Source: Modicisalibacter muralis (lineage in GTDB: Bacteria; Pseudomonadota; Gammaproteobacteria; Pseudomonadales; Halomonadaceae). Taken from it: a stretch of 64,000 nucleotides of DNA. The DNA lies in NCBI RefSeq assembly GCF_900102945.1, contig NZ_FNGI01000001.1, positions 905,265 to 969,264 on the forward strand, read 5' to 3'. Both the position numbers and the translations under genes were made by a program. Shown one piece after another: positions 1-9,690 of this stretch. A model generated the notes under the pieces. That model did not search any database. It was not told where the DNA came from and saw only the letters and a program-made list of their open reading frames with translations. Positions within the stretch are counted from its first letter, which is position 1, and each line of letters opens with the position of its first letter.

Positions 1-2620
1 CGTGTGGTTGAACCCCAATCAGGTCGCCTCGCGCAACCTGACCGCCACCGACGTGGTCAATGCCATTCGCGAGCAAAATCGCCAGGTAGCCGCCGGCGCG
101 CTGGGTGCACCGCCCGCCCCCAACGCCACCAGCTTTCAACTGTCGATCAATACCCAGGGCCGGCTGGTCAGCGAGGAGGAGTTCGAGAACATCATCGTGC
201 GCGCCGGCCCCGGTGGCGAGATCGTGCGCCTGAAGGACATCGCGCGCATCGAACTCGGTGCCAGCCAGTACGCCCTGCGTTCGCTGCTCGACAATAAGCC
301 GGCGGTGGCCATTCCGATCTTCCAGCGCCCCGGTTCGAACGCCCTCGAACTCTCCGATGCCGTGCGCGAGCGCATGGCCGAGCTGAAACAGGTCTTCCCC
401 GAGGGCATCGACTACACCATCGTCTACGACCCGACGATTTTCGTGCGCGGCTCCATCGAGGCGGTGGTGCATACCCTGCTCGAAGCCATCCTTCTGGTGG
501 TATTGGTGGTGGTGCTGTTCTTGCAGACCTGGCGCGCCTCGATCATTCCGCTCGCCGCGGTACCGGTATCGCTGATCGGCACCTTCGCGGTGATGCATAT
601 GCTCGGCTTCTCGCTCAATGCCTTGTCGCTGTTCGGGCTGGTGCTGGCCATCGGCATCGTGGTCGACGATGCCATCGTGGTGGTGGAAAACGTCGAGCGC
701 AATATCGCCCTTGGCCTGACGCCGGTGGAAGCCACCAAGCGCGCCATGCGCGAAGTGACCGGGCCGATCGTCGCAACGGCGCTGGTGCTGTGCGCGGTGT
801 TCATTCCCACCGCGTTCATCTCGGGGCTGACCGGGCAGTTCTATCGCCAGTTCGCGCTGACCATCGCCATCTCCACGGTGATCTCGGCATTCAACTCGCT
901 GACCCTGTCGCCGGCCCTGGCGGCCACCTTGCTGAAAAGCCATGACGCGCCCAAGGATGGCTTTTCGCGGTTGCTCGACCGGCTGTTCGGCGGCTGGCTG
1001 TTCCGTCCGTTTAATCGCTTCTTCCAGCGTGCCAGCCACGGCTATGTAGGTACGGTAAGGCGCATACTGCGCGGCAGCAGCATCGCCGTGCTGGTGTATA
1101 TCGGCCTGATCGGCCTGACCTGGATGGGCTTCGCGAATACGCCGAGCGGTTTCGTGCCGCAACAGGACAAGCAGTACCTGGTGTCGTTCGCGCAACTGCC
1201 CGACGCGGCGACGCTCGATCGCACCGAGGCGGTGATTCGCGAGATGTCGGAGAAGGCGCTGGAATACCCCGGCGTCGAGAGCACGGTGGCGTTTCCCGGG
1301 CTGTCGATCAACGGCTTCACCAATAGCCCCAACAGCGGGATCATCTTCGTCACCCTCGATCCGTTCGATGAACGTCAGGATCCGAGCCTGTCGGCCAATG
1401 CCATCGCCGGCGCGCTGAACCAGGAATTCGCCAGCATCAAGGAAGCCTTCGTGGCGATTTTCCCGCCACCACCGGTGATGGGGCTGGGCACCATCGGCGG
1501 CTTCCGCCTGCAGATCGAGGACCGCGCCAACCTGGGCTACGAGGAACTCTATCGCCAGACCCAGAACATCATCGCCAAGAGCCGGCAGGTGCCGGAGCTG
1601 GCCGGTCTGTTCTCGAGCTTCACGGTCAACGTGCCGCAGATCGACGCCGACATCGATCGCGAGAAGGCCAAGATGCACGGCGTAGCCATCGACGACATCT
1701 TCCAAACCATGCAGATCTACCTCGGCTCGCTGTATGTCAACGATTTCAATCGCTTCGGTCGCACCTACCAGGTGATCGCCCAGGCCGACCAGCAGTTCCG
1801 CCTCGAGCCCGAGCAGATCGGCCAGCTCAAGGTGCGAAACGCCAGCGGCGAGATGGTGCCACTGGCCTCGTTCGTCGACGTACAACGCGCCTCCGGCCCC
1901 GACCGCGTGATGCACTATAACGGCTTTCTGACCGCCGAGATCAACGGCGGCCCGGCACCCGGTTACAGCTCGGGCCAGGCCGAGGCGGCGATGGCCAAGC
2001 TGCTCGAGGAAGAACTGCCCAACGGCATGACCTACGAATGGACCGACCTGACCTATCAGCAGATCCTCGCCGGCAACACCGCGCTGTTCGTGTTCCCGCT
2101 GTGCGTGTTACTGGCCTTTCTGGTGCTAGCCGCGCAATACGAGAGCTGGAGCCTGCCGCTGGCGGTGATCCTGATCGTGCCGATGACGCTGCTCTCGGCG
2201 ATCACCGGGGTGATCATCTCGGGTGGCGACAACAACATCTTCACCCAGATCGGGCTCATCGTGCTGGTCGGGTTGGCGTGCAAGAACGCGATCCTGATCG
2301 TCGAGTTCGCCAAGGATAAACAGCAGGAAGGCATGGATCGCATCGCTGCGGTGCTCGAGGCCTGCCGGTTGCGTCTGCGACCGATCCTGATGACGTCGTT
2401 CGCTTTCATCATGGGCGTGGTGCCACTGGTGCTCTCGACCGGCGCCGGCGCCGAGATGCGCCAGGCCATGGGTGTGGCGGTGTTCTCGGGCATGCTCGGC
2501 GTGACCTTCTTCGGGCTGCTGCTGACCCCGGTGTTCTACGTGCTGATCCGGGCCTTCGTCGAGAAGCGCCAGGCCAGGCGCGAGCGTCGACTCGAGCAGT
2601 TGCCGGAGGCCAACGCATGA
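1..2620 (+). CDS. RND efflux pump permease, AcrB/MexB type (5' part outside window)
   Basis: Inner-membrane proton-driven subunit of a tripartite drug/solute efflux pump. The reading frame is open from the window edge, and the first visible residues match the AcrB porter-domain region near residue 180, so roughly 180 N-terminal residues lie outside. The visible 872 residues include the porter domain, the TM4 charge-relay acidic pair (VVDDAIVVVEN, residues about 221-230) and the TM10 lysine (VGLACKNAIL), which together carry proton translocation. A Lys/Arg-rich tail ends the protein. The stop overlaps the next start (ATGA), so it is translationally coupled to the outer-membrane component; the adaptor gene is presumably upstream, outside the window. 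Family assignment is secure; the substrate is unknown. Confidence 0.95.
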   Translation, partial: VWLNPNQVASRNLTATDVVNAIREQNRQVAAGALGAPPAPNATSFQLSINTQGRLVSEEEFENIIVRAGPGGEIVRLKDIARIELGASQYALRSLLDNKPAVAIPIFQRPGSNALELSDAVRERMAELKQVFPEGIDYTIVYDPTIFVRGSIEAVVHTLLEAILLVVLVVVLFLQTWRASIIPLAAVPVSLIGTFAVMHMLGFSLNALSLFGLVLAIGIVVDDAIVVVENVERNIALGLTPVEATKRAMREVTGPIVATALVLCAVFIPTAFISGLTGQFYRQFALTIAISTVISAFNSLTLSPALAATLLKSHDAPKDGFSRLLDRLFGGWLFRPFNRFFQRASHGYVGTVRRILRGSSIAVLVYIGLIGLTWMGFANTPSGFVPQQDKQYLVSFAQLPDAATLDRTEAVIREMSEKALEYPGVESTVAFPGLSINGFTNSPNSGIIFVTLDPFDERQDPSLSANAIAGALNQEFASIKEAFVAIFPPPPVMGLGTIGGFRLQIEDRANLGYEELYRQTQNIIAKSRQVPELAGLFSSFTVNVPQIDADIDREKAKMHGVAIDDIFQTMQIYLGSLYVNDFNRFGRTYQVIAQADQQFRLEPEQIGQLKVRNASGEMVPLASFVDVQRASGPDRVMHYNGFLTAEINGGPAPGYSSGQAEAAMAKLLEEELPNGMTYEWTDLTYQQILAGNTALFVFPLCVLLAFLVLAAQYESWSLPLAVILIVPMTLLSAITGVIISGGDNNIFTQIGLIVLVGLACKNAILIVEFAKDKQQEGMDRIAAVLEACRLRLRPILMTSFAFIMGVVPLVLSTGAGAEMRQAMGVAVFSGMLGVTFFGLLLTPVFYVLIRAFVEKRQARRERRLEQLPEANA

Positions 2621-4023
2621 AGCTGCTTGTCATCGCCCTGCTCTCTTTGCTGCTCTCGGCCTGCGTCGTCGGCCCCGACTATCGGGCTCCGGCGTCCCAG
2701 CCCGCCGACTTCGAGGCCGCGCTATCGACACGGGAAACCCAGAACGACTACGACCTCGGTCATTTCGAGGCCGCCTGGTGGCGCCAGTTCGAGGACCCGG
2801 TGCTGAATCGCCTGGTGCAAACGGCGCTCGAGGAGAACCGCGAATTGCGCGTCGCCTACGCCCGTCTGCGTGCGGCGCGGGCGATTCGCGACGATGCCGC
2901 CAACGATAGGCTGCCGACGGTCACCAGCCGCGCCAGCGGTGAGTTCGGCAAGGGCCAGCAGCCCGGCTTCGGCGAGCAACGTGTCGATAGCGAGCGCTAC
3001 GACCTGGGTCTCGACATGGCTTGGGAGCTCGACCTGTTCGGGCGCATACAACGCCGGATCGAAGCGAGCGATGCCGAGATCGGCGCTGCGCGGGCCGAGC
3101 TGCAGCATCTGCAAGTCAGTCTGATCGCCGAACTGGTCGATGCCTATGGCGCCCTACGCGGCACGCAACTGCGCCAGCGCATCGCCCGCGACAACCTGGC
3201 CAATCAGCAAGCGTCTCGCGAACTCACGGTCGTGCTGCGCGAGGCCGGCATCGGCAGTCAGCTCGATGTACTGCGCGCCGACGCACGCCTGGCCGCGACC
3301 GAGGCAACCTTGCCGCAATTGCAGGCCGAGGAGGTGCGCACGCGCAACCGCATCGCCACCCTGCTCGGCCAACGTGCCGATACGTTCGCGATCGATCTTG
3401 CCCCGCGCGAGTTACCGGCGATCGCCAAGGCCCTGCCGATCGGCGATCCCGCCGAGCTGCTCAGGCGCCGCCCGGACATCCGTGCCGCGGAGCGCCGGCT
3501 GGCCGCCGCCACGGCGAATGTCGGTGTCGTCACCGCCGACCTGTTTCCACGGGTGAGTGTTTCGGGGTTCCTCGGCTTCATCGCCGGGCGTGGCTCGCAG
3601 ATCGGCTCCTCAGCGGCGCGCGCCTGGAGTGTGGCACCGAGTATCAACTGGGCCGCATTCGATCTGGGTAGCGTGCGCGCGCGACTGCGCGGCGCCGAGG
3701 CCAACGCAGACGCCGCACTCGCCAACTATGAGCAGCAGGTCTTGCTGGCGCTGGAAGAAACCGCCAATGCCTTCAGCGATTACGCCAAGGTACAGCAACG
3801 CCTGTTGGCGCTGATCCGTCAGGCCGAGGCCAGCCGCGCGGCCGCCGAGCAAGCCGAGATTCGTTACCGCGAAGGCACCGTGGATTATCTGGTGCTGCTC
3901 GACGCCGAACGCGAGCGCCTGGCCGCCGAGGACGCGCAGGCCCAAGCCGAGATCGCTCTGTATCGCGGCATCGTCGCCATCTACAAGGCGCTCGGCGGTG
4001 GCTGGTCGGTCCAGCCAAGCTAG
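2617..4023 (+). CDS. Outer-membrane efflux lipoprotein, OprM/NodT family
   Basis: TolC-like outer-membrane channel of the RND pump. The start overlaps the RND stop by 4 bp. A lipoprotein signal with lipobox LSAC ends at Cys16 (MKLLVIALLSLLLSAC), followed by the family's usual VVGPDY start of the mature protein. The two-fold repeated outer-membrane-efflux domain follows, with the characteristic LRRRPDIRAAERRLAAA segment in the second half. At 468 residues it has normal length. It probably forms the exit duct for the pump encoded immediately upstream. Confidence 0.95.
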   Translation: MKLLVIALLSLLLSACVVGPDYRAPASQPADFEAALSTRETQNDYDLGHFEAAWWRQFEDPVLNRLVQTALEENRELRVAYARLRAARAIRDDAANDRLPTVTSRASGEFGKGQQPGFGEQRVDSERYDLGLDMAWELDLFGRIQRRIEASDAEIGAARAELQHLQVSLIAELVDAYGALRGTQLRQRIARDNLANQQASRELTVVLREAGIGSQLDVLRADARLAATEATLPQLQAEEVRTRNRIATLLGQRADTFAIDLAPRELPAIAKALPIGDPAELLRRRPDIRAAERRLAAATANVGVVTADLFPRVSVSGFLGFIAGRGSQIGSSAARAWSVAPSINWAAFDLGSVRARLRGAEANADAALANYEQQVLLALEETANAFSDYAKVQQRLLALIRQAEASRAAAEQAEIRYREGTVDYLVLLDAERERLAAEDAQAQAEIALYRGIVAIYKALGGGWSVQPS

Positions 4024-4043
4024 GCCCGACCAACCCGATGGCA

Positions 4044-4079
4044 AAGGGCGGCTTGCGTCGAAACACGCAAGCCGCCCTT
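4044..4079. terminator. Bidirectional terminator hairpin
   Basis: A perfect 15-bp GC-rich inverted repeat (4044-4058 with 4065-4079) has a 6-nt loop. It lies between the convergent efflux operon and the hydantoinase operon and is followed by a short pyrimidine run on the + strand. Confidence 0.8.
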
Positions 4080-4108
4080 CTTCATGATGAGAGGGAGGAA
4101 ACGAACGC

Positions 4109-5545
4109 TCAGAAGCCCTTGGCGAAACCGCGCGGGCGCGCCGGCTGCGGCCGCTCGCACTTGAGGAACTGACCGTAGCCCGCCTGCCCCGTGGGTTCGC
4201 CCTGTGCCGAAACCACACTGCCCCGGCATAGCGTCATTACCGGGCTGCCGGTCAACTCGAGGCCCTCGTAGGGGGTGTAGTCGACATCGTGATGCAGGTC
4301 GACGTTGCGGACGGTGCTCTTGCGCGCGGCGTCCCACAGCACCAGGTCGGCATCGGAGCCGATGGCGATGGTGCCCTTGCGCGGGTAGAGCCCGTAGATC
4401 TTGGCCGCGTTGGTCGCCGTCAGCGCGACGAAGCGGGTGACGTCGATGCGCTCCTTCACCACCCCTTCGGAGAACAGGATCGGCAGGCGCGTCTCGAGCC
4501 CGGGAATGCCGTTGGGAATATGGTGGAACGCCGCCTTGTCGCCGTGCAGTTTCTTGCCGCGCGGGTCGTCGAAGCGGAACGGCGCATGGTCGGAGGAGAA
4601 AACCTGGAACACGCCGCTCTCCAGCGCCTGCCAGACCGCTTCCTGTGAGGCCTCGTCGCGTGGCGGCGGGCTGCACACGCACTTGGCACCCTCGAAGCCA
4701 TCCAGTTTCAGGTCTTCGGCGGTCAGCATCAGGTACTGCGGACAGGTCTCGCCGTAGACACGCAGGCCGCGGCTCTGGGCCCAGCGGATCTGCTCGATCG
4801 CCTCGCGCCCCGAGACGTGCACGATCAGCATCGGCACATCGATCAGCTCGGCCAGCGAAATCGCCCGATGGGTGGCCTCGCGCTCGCCGATCGCCGAGTG
4901 CGACTCGGCATGGTAGTAGGGATCGGTCTTGCCGCAGGACTCGAGCAGCTCGGTCAGGTAGGCGATGCAGTCGGCGTTCTCGGCGTGGATCATGACCATC
5001 GCCCCCTCGCGCCGGGCCAGCGCCAGCACGTTGAGGATCTCGCGATCGTTGAGCTTCAGGTCGTCATAGGTCATGTAGATCTTGAACGAGCTGTAGCCCT
5101 CGTCGATCAGTGCCGGCAGTTCCTCCTTGAGCACCGTTTCGGTGGGATCGGTGACGATCATGTGGAAGGCGTAGTCGATGAACGCCTTGCCGTCGCTGCG
5201 CCGGTGGTAGTCGTCGACCGCGGCGCGCAGCGATTGGCCCTTCTGCTGCGCGGCGAAGGGGATCACGCTGGTGGTGCCGCCGCAGGCCGCCGAGCGCGTG
5301 CCGGTATAGAAGTCATCGGCCATCACCGCGCCGTCGCCCATGGGTTGATCGAGATGGCAATGCGCATCGATGCCGCCGGGCATCACCCACAGGCCGTCGG
5401 CGTCGACGATTTGCTCGGCATCGGCATCCGCCAGCCCCTGGCCCAGCGCCACGACGGTGCCGTCCTTGATGCCGATGTCGGCGTGGTAGCGGTCGGCCGC
5501 GGTGATGACCAGGCCGTTCTTGATGATCAGATCGAACGCTTTCAT
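4109..5545 (-). CDS. Dihydropyrimidinase / D-hydantoinase
   Basis: Zn-dependent cyclic amidohydrolase that opens dihydropyrimidine or hydantoin rings to N-carbamoyl amino acids. The 478-residue product has every ligand of the family: H62 and H64 (AHCHL), the lysine to be carboxylated K155 (SFKIYMTYD), H187 (MIHAEN), H243 (IVHVSG) and D319 (FSSDHAPF). The frame is open far upstream, but I placed the start at 5545 because the family N-terminus (MKAFDLIIKNGLV) begins there and the upstream frame runs into the TRAP permease. It is last in an operon with a TRAP transporter, which suggests that the transporter imports its substrate. No N-carbamoylase is present in the window. Confidence 0.92.
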   Translation of the reverse strand: MKAFDLIIKNGLVITAADRYHADIGIKDGTVVALGQGLADADAEQIVDADGLWVMPGGIDAHCHLDQPMGDGAVMADDFYTGTRSAACGGTTSVIPFAAQQKGQSLRAAVDDYHRRSDGKAFIDYAFHMIVTDPTETVLKEELPALIDEGYSSFKIYMTYDDLKLNDREILNVLALARREGAMVMIHAENADCIAYLTELLESCGKTDPYYHAESHSAIGEREATHRAISLAELIDVPMLIVHVSGREAIEQIRWAQSRGLRVYGETCPQYLMLTAEDLKLDGFEGAKCVCSPPPRDEASQEAVWQALESGVFQVFSSDHAPFRFDDPRGKKLHGDKAAFHHIPNGIPGLETRLPILFSEGVVKERIDVTRFVALTATNAAKIYGLYPRKGTIAIGSDADLVLWDAARKSTVRNVDLHHDVDYTPYEGLELTGSPVMTLCRGSVVSAQGEPTGQAGYGQFLKCERPQPARPRGFAKGF

Positions 5546-5577
5546 AGCAAAGTCCCGGTTGTCGTTGTGAAGGCGAT

Positions 5578-6885
5578 TCAGTTGCCGCCCATGGCGTTGG
5601 GCAGCCATAGCACCAGTTCCGGCCAGATGATGATCAGCATCACGAATGCCAGCATGATCGCCAGGAACGGCAGACTGCCTAGCATCACGTCGGTGATCGA
5701 GCCCTTGCCGCGCACACCCTGCACCACGTAGAGATTCATGCCGATCGGCGGGGTGATCAACGAGATCTCCATCATGATCACCAGGAAGATGCCGAACCAC
5801 ACCGGATCGAAACCGAACTGCACCACCATCGGCACCACGATCGGCACGGTGGCGATCATCATCGACAGCGTCTCGAGAAAGCAGCCCAGCACAAGGTAGA
5901 ACACCACCAGCGCCAGGATCAGGCCGAGCGGCGTGAGGCCGAGATCGGCGACCCAGTTGGTCAGCGTGAAGGGAATACCGAGGATGCCGACGATGTAGTT
6001 CATGAAGAAGGCAGCGACGATGATCAGCAGGATCATCGCCGTGGTCCGCGCCATCGACAGGAAGCACTCGTGGAGCATGGTCAGCGTCAGCTTGCGATTG
6101 ATCGCGGCCAGCACCAGCGCCGCGACCACGCCCAGGGCGGCGGCTTCGGTGGGCGTGGCCCAGCCGCTGTAGATGCTGCCGATGACGATGGCGAAGACGA
6201 ACGCCGGCGGCAGCAGGTCGACCAGCGAACGCAGGCGCTGGGCGAGCGGCACGCGCGGCTCCTCGTCGCCGGCCACGCCCGGATGCAGCAGGCTGAAGAG
6301 CATGATCGTGAGCATGAAGGCGCCAGCCAGGATCAGTCCGGGCAGAATGCCGGCGATGAACAGCTTGCCGATCGAGGTGTTGGTGATCGCGCCGTAGATG
6401 ATCATGTTGATGCTTGGCGGAATCAGGATGCCCAGCGTGGCGCCGGCGGCCAACGTACCCACCGCCAGGCGCTCGCTGTAGCCACGCCCCGAGAGCGCCG
6501 GCAGCGCCACGGTGCCGATGGTCGCGGCGGTGGCGACCGACGAACCGGACATCGCCGCGAACACGGTCGAGGCGCCGATGTTGGTATGCAGCAGGCCGCC
6601 GGGCATGCGGCTCAGCCACACCGACAGCGCACTGTACATGCGCTCGGTGACGCCGCTGCGCAGCAACAGCTCGCCGAGCAGAATGAACAGCGGAATCGCC
6701 GTCAGCAGGAAATCGTTGAGCGTGCCCCACAGCGTATCGCCGAAGGAATACAGCAGCGGCAGGCCCAGGTACATCAGGGTACCGATGGCCGCGACGCTGA
6801 AGATCGCTACCGCCACGTGCACGCCGATCGCCATCATGCCGAGCAGGATGACAAAGCCGATGAAGACCTCGAATGCGCCGATCAT
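5578..6885 (-). CDS. TRAP transporter large permease (DctM type)
   Basis: Twelve-helix membrane subunit that carries the solute with sodium or proton cotransport. The 435 residues are hydrophobic throughout, with the family features PPSINMIIYG and ITPPIGMNLYVVQG. The gene overlaps the small permease by 4 bp and is 32 bp upstream of the hydantoinase. Together with 6882-7496 and 7548-8606 it forms a complete TRAP system. Confidence 0.93.
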   Translation of the reverse strand: MIGAFEVFIGFVILLGMMAIGVHVAVAIFSVAAIGTLMYLGLPLLYSFGDTLWGTLNDFLLTAIPLFILLGELLLRSGVTERMYSALSVWLSRMPGGLLHTNIGASTVFAAMSGSSVATAATIGTVALPALSGRGYSERLAVGTLAAGATLGILIPPSINMIIYGAITNTSIGKLFIAGILPGLILAGAFMLTIMLFSLLHPGVAGDEEPRVPLAQRLRSLVDLLPPAFVFAIVIGSIYSGWATPTEAAALGVVAALVLAAINRKLTLTMLHECFLSMARTTAMILLIIVAAFFMNYIVGILGIPFTLTNWVADLGLTPLGLILALVVFYLVLGCFLETLSMMIATVPIVVPMVVQFGFDPVWFGIFLVIMMEISLITPPIGMNLYVVQGVRGKGSITDVMLGSLPFLAIMLAFVMLIIIWPELVLWLPNAMGGN

Positions 6886-7496
6886 GCGTGGTGACTCCTC
6901 TGCGGAACGTCCGTTGCGGCATCGACGTAGTCGTGACGCGCCTCGTCGAGCTCTTCATCGGCAGAGCGTGGATCGAACTCGGTATTGAGCTGGGCGACAT
7001 TGCCGCCCAGCAGCAGATAGATGGCACGCAGCGCCAGCAGCGTGGCCAGCAAGGCAAATACCGCAAGTCCCGCGACCCACAGCGACTGGGGAATCCACAA
7101 CGGCGTCTGCAGCGGTGTGCTGGCATGGCTCTGGAATTCCAGGGTCACCAACAACGTATCGGCGCCACGCCATAGCATGAAGCCCGCGAAGCCCGCCAGC
7201 AGCACGGAAGCGATGACGTTCAGGGGAGCGCGTAGCGCCGCGGGCAGCTTGGCCAGCAAGACATCCACGCGCGTATGGGCGCGCTGTAGCAGCGCGTAGG
7301 CGAAACTGAAGGCGACACCGATGGCCAGGACATAACCGCCGATCTCGTTGGCGCCCTGTATCGAGAAATTGAAGAACTTGCGCGCGATGACCTCGAAAGT
7401 GATCAACCCTGCTAGAAATAGCGCGGCATAACCGGCCATCAGCGCGGTGCCGTGAGCCAGCCCATTGGCGGCGCGGTAAGCGTCATTGGCTTTCAT
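6882..7496 (-). CDS. TRAP transporter small permease (DctQ type)
   Basis: Four-helix membrane partner of the DctM permease, 204 residues from the start chosen here. An in-frame start exists 48 bp further upstream, but the one at 7496 has GGAG about 9 bases before it and gives a normal length. The C-terminal tail is acidic and His-rich. The gene overlaps the large permease by 4 bp. Confidence 0.88.
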   Translation of the reverse strand: MKANDAYRAANGLAHGTALMAGYAALFLAGLITFEVIARKFFNFSIQGANEIGGYVLAIGVAFSFAYALLQRAHTRVDVLLAKLPAALRAPLNVIASVLLAGFAGFMLWRGADTLLVTLEFQSHASTPLQTPLWIPQSLWVAGLAVFALLATLLALRAIYLLLGGNVAQLNTEFDPRSADEELDEARHDYVDAATDVPQRSHHA

Positions 7497-7547
7497 CGTA
7501 TGCGTCTCCGTAACGGGGCGGGAAGCATGGCTCCCCGCCCCCATCGG

Positions 7548-8606
7548 TTACTGGATGGTGTAGCCTGTCGCTTCGCCGACCGTTTCGTTCCACACCTGGG
7601 TGCACTCGGGGTAGACCTGATTGCAGCTCTCGCCCCACGCCGGCAGCACGGCAGTTTCGGTGATGTCTCTCACCAACTGGGAGGAAGAGTCATCGATCTC
7701 GACCAGGGTCATGTCATATTCCGTGTGACGCTGGCAGTTCGGCTGACCGGTGCTGCAGGCGATCGCATCGTCGTTGACGTTATAGGCGATATCCCACATC
7801 TGCTGCTCCATCTCCTTGAATGCCGCCGTCAGCTCCTGCTGCTGCTGTTCGTTGAGGCGGTTCCAGGCATCCAGGTTCATCATGTGTCCCTGGACGGAGT
7901 ACGACAGCGGCAGCGGCACCAGATGCGTGGTGACCTCGGGCCATTTGCCGCTATTGGCGGCGGTGGGCGCGGTCACGCCGCAGTCGGCCACGCCGCGTTG
8001 CAGCGCCAGATAGACCTCGCTGAACTGCAGCGTCACCGGCGTTGCCCCCAGGCCCTCGACCAGATGCGACATCGACGGGGTGAAGACGCGCACCTTCTTG
8101 CCCTTCAGATCGTCCACGCCGGCGATGTCGCCGTTACAGAACAGCATCTGCGGGCCGAACGGCCATAGCGTCATCAGCTTGGCGTTGAAACGCTCCTGCA
8201 GCCGCGCATCCATCTTCTCGCGATAGGCCTCGACGACTTCGCGCTGCTGGTCGAGGTTCTGCGCCACACCGGCCAGGTCGACGCCCTCGAAGAACGGATC
8301 GTCGCGAGAGGCCATGCCGATCTGCACCGACATCACGTCGAAGGCGCCGGTGCGCAGCATGCGCAGGGCATCGGCCGCCTCGACCCCGATGGCGTCCATG
8401 GTGTTGTAGGTGACCTGCATGTCGTCACGGGCACTGAGCTTGCCGAAGAAGGGTCGCTCGACCTGCTCGACGTGGATCTTGTTGCCCGAGAAGTTGCCTA
8501 CCACGCGCATGAGAACCTCTTCCTGCGCGTAAGACATCGTGCTCAGGATCATGCCGCAGGCGACGGAGGTGGCAAGCGCCGCGCGCTTGAATGTCGTTGT
8601 TTTCAT
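7548..8606 (-). CDS. TRAP transporter periplasmic solute-binding protein (DctP type)
   Basis: Periplasmic receptor of the TRAP system, 352 residues. A signal peptide (MKTTTFKRAALATSVACG, then cleavage near SYAQ) starts at 8606, which has AGAGGAA about 9 bases upstream; a start 27 bp earlier lacks this. The mature domain shows the DctP features LKGKKVRVFTPS and CGVTAPTAA. Four cysteines lie in the last 100 residues, including CSTGQPNC, which could form disulfides. It is the second gene of the minus-strand operon. The substrate cannot be read from the sequence. Confidence 0.9.
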   Translation of the reverse strand: MKTTTFKRAALATSVACGMILSTMSYAQEEVLMRVVGNFSGNKIHVEQVERPFFGKLSARDDMQVTYNTMDAIGVEAADALRMLRTGAFDVMSVQIGMASRDDPFFEGVDLAGVAQNLDQQREVVEAYREKMDARLQERFNAKLMTLWPFGPQMLFCNGDIAGVDDLKGKKVRVFTPSMSHLVEGLGATPVTLQFSEVYLALQRGVADCGVTAPTAANSGKWPEVTTHLVPLPLSYSVQGHMMNLDAWNRLNEQQQQELTAAFKEMEQQMWDIAYNVNDDAIACSTGQPNCQRHTEYDMTLVEIDDSSSQLVRDITETAVLPAWGESCNQVYPECTQVWNETVGEATGYTIQ

Positions 8607-8712
8607 ATCTCGATATTCCTCTAGCGGTTCCACATTGTTGTTGTCGAATCTTTCCTGCGTGAGCCATCGGCTCGGTGCTACTTTTCACCCCGGTTTCGGC
8701 ACCGAATCGGTG

Positions 8713-9450
8713 TCAGTACCGCAAACGCGGATCGGCGAACAGACTGCCCCAGCCGGTGACCCGGGCGGGGTCGATATGGCCCATCTGCAATGTCTTCCAC
8801 ACGGTCACGCTGACCGAGTCGTAGATGGGAATGTCGAGTTCCTTCTCCAGCTCGGCGACGATACCCGCCCCGCGCAGATTGGTGCACAGAATGGTGATCG
8901 CATCCGGCCGCGCCTGGGCGACCTCGCGCACCATGTCCGCCAGGGTGTTTTCGTCGTATTCGGAGAAGGAGAAGTTGCCGCGGTCGTTCAGGTGGCGTTC
9001 GCTGACCACCTCGTGCCCTGCGGCATCGTAGTTGGCGATGATATTCGCCTGGATGTCGTCGAGGTAGGGCGTCACCAGCCCCAGGCGGCGCACCTCGGTG
9101 CGTTCCAGCGCCTCGTTCAGGGCCAGCACGCTGGTGGTGGCCGGCACGCCGGTGGCGTCGACGATGGCATCGCACAGGCGTTGGTCCGCCTCGAACCCCA
9201 GCCAACTGGCCGAGGTGCCGTTCCAGGCGATCACATCCATCTGCGCGTCGTTGAGCAGTTGCGCCGCTTCCAGCAGCGGCGCGGGGTCGAACTGCGCCAA
9301 CGCCTCGTCGCGCATGGAGATTTCCTTGACCGTGAAGCGCTGGAAATGCGCCGTCACGTGCGGCGACAGGCCGTGCAGCAGGGCGCTGGTGTAGGGCTCG
9401 AGCACCGTATTGGAGGACGGTGTCAGCATACCGATGAGTGTGCGTTTCAT
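8713..9450 (-). CDS. Asp/Glu racemase superfamily protein, maleate cis-trans isomerase / arylmalonate decarboxylase-like
   Basis: A 245-residue protein of the two-domain Asp/Glu racemase fold. The N-terminal GMLTPSSNTVLEPY and the C-terminal ITILCTNLRGA are typical of the maleate isomerase/arylmalonate decarboxylase branch, with the second catalytic cysteine in the ILCTN segment. The first catalytic position appears to be in VIAWNGTSASWLG, where I see Gly/Thr/Ser rather than a clear Cys, so the reaction may not be maleate isomerisation. It is the first gene of the minus-strand TRAP/hydantoinase operon and divergent from the GntR regulator at 9691. The substrate probably relates to the TRAP solute. 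Confidence 0.75.
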   Translation of the reverse strand: MKRTLIGMLTPSSNTVLEPYTSALLHGLSPHVTAHFQRFTVKEISMRDEALAQFDPAPLLEAAQLLNDAQMDVIAWNGTSASWLGFEADQRLCDAIVDATGVPATTSVLALNEALERTEVRRLGLVTPYLDDIQANIIANYDAAGHEVVSERHLNDRGNFSFSEYDENTLADMVREVAQARPDAITILCTNLRGAGIVAELEKELDIPIYDSVSVTVWKTLQMGHIDPARVTGWGSLFADPRLRY

Positions 9451-9563
9451 GAGCGGATCGGGATCCTTGTTCTAGTTATCGGTGGCCATGTCCCGGTGCG
9501 TAACACATTTACGACTTTCTTGAATCGCACCGGACAGGCATCGGCTGAGCGTCGCTTTTTTGA

Positions 9564-9581
9564 ATTTTGTATTTTGAATGC
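9564..9581 (+). promoter_or_regulatory. Candidate operator, copy 1 of an 18-bp repeated motif
   Basis: ATTTTGTATTTTGAATGC occurs here, between the divergent isomerase-like gene and the GntR gene, and again identically at 10639-10656. Two copies flanking the regulator suggest that it is the binding site of the GntR protein at 9691. Confidence 0.55.
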
Positions 9582-9690
9582 AATTCAGCTTGATCTAAGA
9601 TTTGCACATCCACGAGATTTTGCAAGTACACTTTCCGCAGCGTGCCGAAAGGCATAGGTCGGCATTCGCAGCCACAGGAGAAGACCCGCC

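Noticed and set aside
2056..2493. Antisense ORFs inside the RND gene
   Set aside because: Typical of GC-rich coding sequence; no family match and no ribosome sites.
5546..7126. Long N-terminal extension of the hydantoinase frame
   Set aside because: The extension runs through the TRAP permease genes in another frame and is Arg/His-rich shadow sequence; the family N-terminus begins at 5545.
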